Assembly (NCBI GenBank): GCA_964373775.1
Contig: CAYJWA010000019.1
Location: 1 to 16,631 of the forward strand
Direction of reading: 5' to 3'
Source of the DNA: UBA10002 sp964373775
GTDB taxonomy: Bacteria; Patescibacteriota; Minisyncoccia; Phycocordibacterales; UBA10002
DNA: 16,631 nucleotides
Shown here in pieces: positions 13,123 to 16,631 of this stretch. Under the pieces are notes generated by a model. It was not told where the DNA came from and did no database searches. It worked only from the letters and a program-made list of their open reading frames with translations. The position numbers and the translations under genes were made by a program. The stretch's first letter is position 1; each line of letters begins with the position of its first letter.

Positions 13123-13698
13123 ATGATGAAAGCTCAATCCACAGTTTCTTTGGTTAATCAATTAGTAGCCGACTCGACAACCCGTGAGAGGGTTTTTGCG
13201 GAGGTCGCCAAGCGGGAACAATTCGGTTACGAGTACCGCAATGCAAACGCGTCGCTTGAACTTTTGGTGGCACGAGTCGTCAATGGTAAAAAACTCCCGT
13301 TTGAAGCGGGCGCCTATCATGTGTCTATGCGCGGGGCATTGAATGGCCGTGGGAACGAGCATGTGTGCGAGGCAAGCCTGAAAGTCATCATCGGGGGCGC
13401 GATCTTTCACGAAGTTGCGGAAGGAGATGGGCCGGTTGACGCGCTTGACCAAGCTCTTCGGCTTGCGTTGGGGAAGTCGCGCCTTCCCAGCATTACACAC
13501 ATCAAGCTTGTTGACTACTCCGTCGGTCTGGTGCTCCCGGCTGCGGGAGTTAAGGCAAAAACCCGCGTATTCATCGTTGTTTCCGACGGGAAAGCAACCT
13601 GGCGGACTGAAGGAGTCAGTCAGAACATTGTAGAGGCAAGCGGATTAGCGCTCTCCGATGGTTATGAGTATGCGCTCTTGCGCCGTGTTACATCGTAA
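13123..13698 (+). CDS. Free-standing LeuA/CimA regulatory (dimerisation) domain protein
   Basis: 191 residues. It matches the C-terminal allosteric domain of citramalate synthase and 2-isopropylmalate synthase. EQFGYEYRNANASLELLVAR corresponds to the linker GYQFEGAEASFELL of CimA-like enzymes. EASLKVIIGGAIFHEVAEGDGPVDALDQALRLAL and LVDYSVGLV are hallmark domain wording, followed by RVFIVVSDGKATWRTEGVS and NIVEASGLALSDGYEYALL. In full enzymes this domain binds the end product, Ile or Leu. The catalytic HMGL-like TIM barrel (about 350 residues) is absent, and nothing upstream encodes it. ATG 13123 is chosen for AGGAG (13111-13115) at 7-nt spacing; a further ATG follows at 13126 and an upstream ATG at 13093 lacks a site. 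It lies behind an isoleucine attenuator. It may regulate a separate synthase or act as a sensor. Confidence 0.87.
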   Translation: MMKAQSTVSLVNQLVADSTTRERVFAEVAKREQFGYEYRNANASLELLVARVVNGKKLPFEAGAYHVSMRGALNGRGNEHVCEASLKVIIGGAIFHEVAEGDGPVDALDQALRLALGKSRLPSITHIKLVDYSVGLVLPAAGVKAKTRVFIVVSDGKATWRTEGVSQNIVEASGLALSDGYEYALLRRVTS

Positions 13699-13720
13699 CG
13701 CGGTCAGGATGCGTGTGATG

Positions 13721-13752
13721 GGGGTCAAGATAAGCACTTGACCTCTTTTTTT
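13721..13752 (+). terminator. Intrinsic terminator of unit 2
   Basis: GGGGTCAAG (13721-13729) pairs with CTTGACCTC (13737-13745), nine pairs including one G-T, followed by a run of seven T. Its 3' arm contains the -35 of the following rRNA promoter. Confidence 0.88.
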
Positions 13753-13765
13753 ATGTGCGTATAAT
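13738..13765 (+). promoter_or_regulatory. rRNA operon promoter
   Basis: TTGACC (13738-13743), a 16-bp spacer and a perfect TATAAT (13760-13765). It lies upstream of the 16S gene; the predicted start is near 13772. The -35 is embedded in the terminator arm of the preceding gene. Confidence 0.85.
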
Positions 13766-14327
13766 GGTTCACGCACTCTGGTTACAACGTTTGCTCTGCA
13801 AATGTTCGCCCGAACTTCAGCCACTGGCTGATGTTCTAGGGAGAGTGGGGCTAAACCCTCCGGGTTGCCCGTCCTAAACAGCGCGGTTCGCGCTGTCGGG
13901 TTAAGGTCTTTGACAACTGAAATGTTAGAGAATGTTAATGCAAGTTAATGTCTATTAAATTGAAACCCCGTAAAGCGAGCACAGCTCGCCACGGGGTAAA
14001 GTAATTCCAACGAAGTTTATAAAGTTCATAAAGTTTCAAGTTCGTAAAGTCAGACTGTTCTGCTTTACAAACTTTTTACTTTACAAACTTGTAACCCTCG
14101 TGCAGTTAGGGTCGAAAACTGAAACAAGCACTAAAGAATACTATTCTTTATTTTGTTTCGTTCGCGACCCCGATGTAATGTCGGGGTTCTTAATTAGAGT
14201 TTGATCTGCCGATTTTGTCCACGCGCAAGCGTGGTTGCAAAATCGAGCATCCAGCACCGAGTTTTGCCCTGGTGCTGGGCCAGCGAAGATTGCTCATCGC
14301 AATTTTCGTTTCGGTATCACTCTGATT
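13766..14327 (+). other. 16S rRNA 5' leader: boxA-like site and hairpins
   Basis: No gene is seen. Features in order: GGGCTAAACCC/GGGTTGCCC hairpin (13850-13868); ACAGCGCG-gtt-CGCGCTGT (13878-13896), with no T-run; a boxA-like GTCTTTGACAA (13906-13916), the antitermination signal of rRNA leaders; ACCCCGT...ACGGGGT hairpin (13965-13997), resembling 5945-5976; AT-rich arms of AAAGTTT/AAACTTT type (14010-14095); a long stem GGGTCG-GAAACAA-AAAGAAT / ATTCTTT-TTGTTTC-CGACCC (about 14109-14170); CCCCGA-TCGGGG (14169-14186); and the segment after the duplicated 16S start, which has a stem CGATTTTG/CAAAATCG capped by CACGC-GCAA-GCGTG (14210-14245), CCAGCACC/GGTGCTGG and GCGAAGATTGC/GCAATTTTCG. These probably serve RNase III processing. 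Confidence 0.65.
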
Positions 14328-14345
14328 CTTAATTAGAGTTTGATC
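14187..14345 (+). repeat. 20-bp direct duplication of the 16S 5' end
   Basis: TTCTTAATTAGAGTTTGATC occurs at 14187-14206 and identically at 14326-14345, 139 bp apart. Only the second copy continues into 16S (CTAGCTCAGG). The first runs into the hairpin-rich leader segment. Confidence 0.9.
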
Positions 14346-14414
14346 CTAGCTCAGGATGAACGCTGGCGGCGTGGATAAGGCATGCAAGTCGAGCGGGTCA
14401 GTGCGAAGCACTGA

Positions 14415-14519
14415 CCGCGGACACTCGCGGACTTGACGCGGAAGGTCGCGGACAAAGATGAAGAGCAATCTTTTCTTTTTCTGCGTCATTCTGCGTCCGT
14501 TCTGCGTAGTTCTGCGGCC
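14415..14519 (+). repeat. CGCGGA/TCTGCG long-hairpin insertion in 16S V1 (helix 6)
   Basis: After GAGCGGGTCAGTGCGAAGCACTGACC, four CGCGGA-type words at about 11-nt spacing (ending GACAAAGATGAAGA) face four TCTGCG words (TTTCTGCGTCA, TTCTGCGTCCG, TTCTGCGTAG, TTCTGCGG) across a short loop near 14464-14470. They form one long stem with G-U pairs. The normal V1 sequence resumes at AAGCGGCAGACGAGG. Same construction as 304-390. Boundaries are approximate. Confidence 0.7.
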
Positions 14520-14653
14520 AATGCTTCGTATTGGCAAGCGGCAGACGAGGTAGTAATAAGCAGGTATGTACCCCAATCTCAAGTATAGCCGGTCGAAAGA
14601 CCGGGTAATCCTTGATGGTCTGGCGACTGAACTATGGAAGTCATACGGGTAAA

Positions 14654-14821
14654 TCCGAAGCACGAAATCCGAAATCCTAAACAATATCTAAATTCCAATG
14701 AAGAAAATTCAAAACGGAGTCCCCGTTTCGAGTTTATTATTTGGTTATTGAGATTTGTTTCGAGTTTCGATATTCGAATTTCGAATTTATCCGGCCGACG
14801 GTTTCCGTGGTTCAGTTGCCA
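14654..14821 (+). repeat. AT-rich palindromic element inserted in 16S V2 (helix 10)
   Basis: About 168 nt that do not align to other 16S genes. It begins TCCGAAGCACGAAATCCG, has a centre AAACGGAGTCCCCGTTT and right arm GATATTCGAATTTCGAATTT, then CCGGCCGACGGTTTCCGTGG. GTAAA occurs on both sides (14649-14653 and 14822-14826), and removing one copy with the insert restores CATACGGGTAAAGGCTTCGG, the sequence expected here. The element is closely similar to the spacer copy at 107-273. Confidence 0.7.
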
Positions 14822-15381
14822 GTAAAGGCTTCGGCCGGAATGGGAACGGCCTGCTCGGTATCAGCTAGTTGGTAGGGTAACGGCCTACCAAGGCGATGAC
14901 GCCTCGGGGACCTGAGAGGGTGACCCCCACCGATGGGACTGAGAACGGCCCATACACCTACGGGTGGCAGCAGCCGAGAATATTCCACAATGGGCGAAAG
15001 CCTGATGGAGCGACGCCGCGTGGAGGATGAAGCGCTTCGGCGCGTAAACTCCTTTTGTAGACCAGAAAGTTTATTGATCGGTCTAAGAATAAGAGGTTAC
15101 TAAACTCGTGCCAGCAGTAGCGGTAATACGAGTGCCTCAAGCGTTATCCGGAATTATTGGGCGTAAAGGGTGTGTAGGCGGCTTCGTTAGTCCTCTGTCA
15201 AATTCTTCGGCTTAACCGGGGGCGCGCAGAGGAAACGGCGGAGCTTGAGGGTGTGAGAGGTTTGCGGAACTCATGGTGTAGGGGTGAAATCCGTTGATAT
15301 CATGGGGAACACCGAAAGCGAAGGCAGCAAACTGGCGCATTCCTGACGCTGAAACACGAAAGCGTGGGGAGAGAATGGGAT

Positions 15382-16507
15382 CAACCGTTGCTATCGCAAC
15401 GGAATTATCAATTTTCAATTTCCAATTTTCAAATAATTTCTAAATTATTAAATGAGGAGAAACTTGATGAGTCCGTTGTGATAGCAACATTGTACCGCTA
15501 GGGGTAGCGGTCAGGTCCCTTTGGTAATTGCAGTACTTGCATTGAAAGAAGGGTTAGGAAGATTGGTCGTTCAACAACTTGCTTCCAAGGTTCGGGCGGC
15601 GAGCCGATTCCAGACCGTTCGAGGTTTGGAAGAATTAGTAGGACAGCTAACGTTAGTGTCGGTTTGGTATGACCAGGGCGGATTGGTATCGCTAGAAGAC
15701 TGACTCAGACGACAAAGCTATACAGACTAGCCCGAAGCGAAATCTGTCCAGTTTTTCTCCTTCTCCGAAACCACGCGTGGTTTCGGACCTTCTTTCAGTG
15801 CAAGTATGAATAATTGCTAAAGATAATTTTTCTGATTTTGTTCACGAGCAAGAGCGAGTGGCACAAAATCTGAATCCGCCGAAGCGGTAACGTGTAGGCG
15901 GAGGCTATATGCTGGAAACTCCGAGTATCTTCAAGTACGAGCAATTGTGAAAATCTTGAAGTGCGGACAATCAGCAGGGAAGACTTGTGAACTTTGTTGA
16001 GGAATTTTGGGTGTGCTTACTAATCAGAGTTACCGCAAGGTGTATTCTGGTGAAAGCATGGCATAAGGTGCCTAAGGGCATCTAACTGACACCTGACGAG
16101 AAAGGGAGTCGGTTGTTGGAGACAGGCACTGCCGCATAGGCTGGTCCCTAGGCCTGGCAGAGGAAAAGAAGCCATGTTCTTTTCCCACCCTTCAATTTCT
16201 TGGGTAACAGCTTTTTGTTGCCCCTTCAACAAAGTTCACAAGAACCCTCAGAGACTATACGCCAAAACCTGGAGAGCTGGATACTGGGAACTAGATTGCT
16301 GGAAAGATTTTCCAGCTTCTAGCCTCTGGTTTTTTTTCTAGCTTTCTAGCGTAAGATGTAGTCCGAACTGCATAGCGATATGCAGAGACAGGCAGAAATG
16401 TCCTGTCCGATAACAATTTTGAGTTTTGATTTTTTAATTCGGAATTTCATTAGAAATTAGGTGAATTAGAAATTAGAAATTCAATTTTGTTGTCTGCAAC
16501 AAAATTG
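15382..16507 (+). ncRNA. Group I self-splicing intron in 16S rRNA (E. coli position 788)
   Basis: 1,126 nt between GGGAT and TAGATACCCC. The exon ends in T and the intron ends in G, as group I requires. P1: exon GGGAT (15377-15381) pairs with GTCCC (15515-15519), with the U-G pair at the splice site. P2: GTTGCTATCGCAACGG (15387-15402) with CCGTTGTGATAGCAAC (15473-15488). P3: GGCG (15897-15900) with CGCC (16260-16263). P element GCTGGAAACTCCG (15911-15923) and Q AATCAGCAGGGAAG (15969-15982) form P4 (GCTG/CAGC). R is CAGAGACTATACG (16249-16261) and S is AAGATGTAGTCC (16353-16364), giving P7. P6 is extended by a perfect 17-bp stem (15984-16000 / 16226-16242) holding 225 nt. AT-rich repeat sequence fills the P2 loop (15403-15472) and the 3' P9 region (16425-16507). 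No homing endonuclease gene is recognisable. Confidence 0.92.
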
Positions 16508-16631
16508 TAGATACCCCAGTATTCCACGCCCTAAACGATGTTCATTTGCTATTCGGAGTATCGACCCTCTGAGTGGCGTAGCTAACGCGTTAAATGAACC
16601 GCCTGGGTAGTACGGCCGCAAGGCTAAAACT

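Larger units (their letters stand above)
14328..16631 (+). rRNA. rrs: 16S ribosomal RNA, 5' part with two insertions and an intron (partial)
   Basis: Starts by alignment to E. coli position 1 at about 14328 and runs off the right edge at about E. coli position 911 (GGCCGCAAGGCTAAAACT). Conserved blocks: AGAGTTTGATC, GAACGCTGGCGGCG, GGCAGCAG, GTGCCAGCAGTAGCGGTAA, GGGCGTAAAGGGTG, GGTGTAGGGGTGAAAT, TAGATACCCCAGTA, AACGATGTTC, TAACGCGTTAA. Exon 1 ends at T15381 and exon 2 resumes at T16508. Spliced length here is 1,178 nt, about 270 more than E. coli over the same span, because of insertions in V1 and V2. The CAGCAGTAGCGGTAA form and overall divergence suggest Patescibacteria. The 3' end, including the anti-Shine-Dalgarno, is not in the window. 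Confidence 0.96.

Noticed and set aside
15521..15703. 60-codon open frame inside the group I intron, considered as a homing endonuclease
   Set aside because: No LAGLIDADG, GIY-YIG or HNH motif is seen, it lies directly after the P1 guide strand, and its length is far too short.
16093..16115. CTGACGAG followed by GAAA-like bases, resembling a hammerhead ribozyme core
   Set aside because: There is no stem II between the two core pieces and no cleavage-site stem could be found.

Overview
The window looks like part of a Patescibacteria (candidate phyla radiation, probably Parcubacteria-type) chromosome. The evidence is the divergent 16S rRNA (it reads CAGCAGTAGCGGTAA where most bacteria have CAGCAGCCGCGGTAA), a group I intron and extra sequence inside that 16S gene, short intergenic gaps filled with palindromic repeats, and several genes with a -10 box almost touching the start codon. 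Assignment below this level is not possible from the window alone.

Layout. 1-811 is the tail of a + strand rRNA operon: the 23S 3' end, a spacer holding two hairpin elements, 5S rRNA, a structured trailer and a terminator. 1011-7027 is an envelope block: a membrane-anchored Cys-rich protein, the SEDS polymerase RodA, a convergent GT4 glycosyltransferase, a polyprenyl-phosphate sugar-1-phosphate transferase with a large inverted repeat over its start, and an NAD-dependent sugar epimerase/dehydratase. Together they suggest wall elongation plus surface glycan synthesis. 7043-8311 is a DUF6922/AbiEii-type toxin-antitoxin pair followed by a small, apparently frameshifted membrane protein. 8423-11000 is secD, secF and a small zinc-ribbon protein. 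11036-11510 is a DUF4258/DUF2283 toxin-antitoxin-like pair, followed by a secreted or lipoprotein-like repeat protein.

11958-13752 is the most interesting part. Two consecutive transcription units share one design: a TTGACA promoter, a nearly leaderless small leader ORF, a conserved stretch around the leader stop codon, an intrinsic terminator that competes with an antiterminator, then a small gene. The second leader peptide has six Ile codons within eight consecutive codons, and its gene encodes a free-standing LeuA/CimA regulatory domain, the domain that senses Ile or Leu in citramalate and isopropylmalate synthases. The first leader has three CTA Leu codons in the equivalent place and controls a 61-residue basic protein of unknown function. 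I read this as ribosome-mediated branched-chain amino-acid attenuation in a lineage usually considered poor in amino-acid biosynthesis. A 180-bp MITE-like element sits immediately upstream of the second promoter.

13738-16631 is a second rRNA promoter, a hairpin-rich leader and a 16S gene running off the right edge. The 16S gene carries two internal insertions built from the same palindromic families seen between genes, a 20-bp duplication of its own 5' end, and a 1,126-nt group I intron. Both window ends are rRNA on the same strand, so there are either two rRNA operons in direct orientation or an assembly join.
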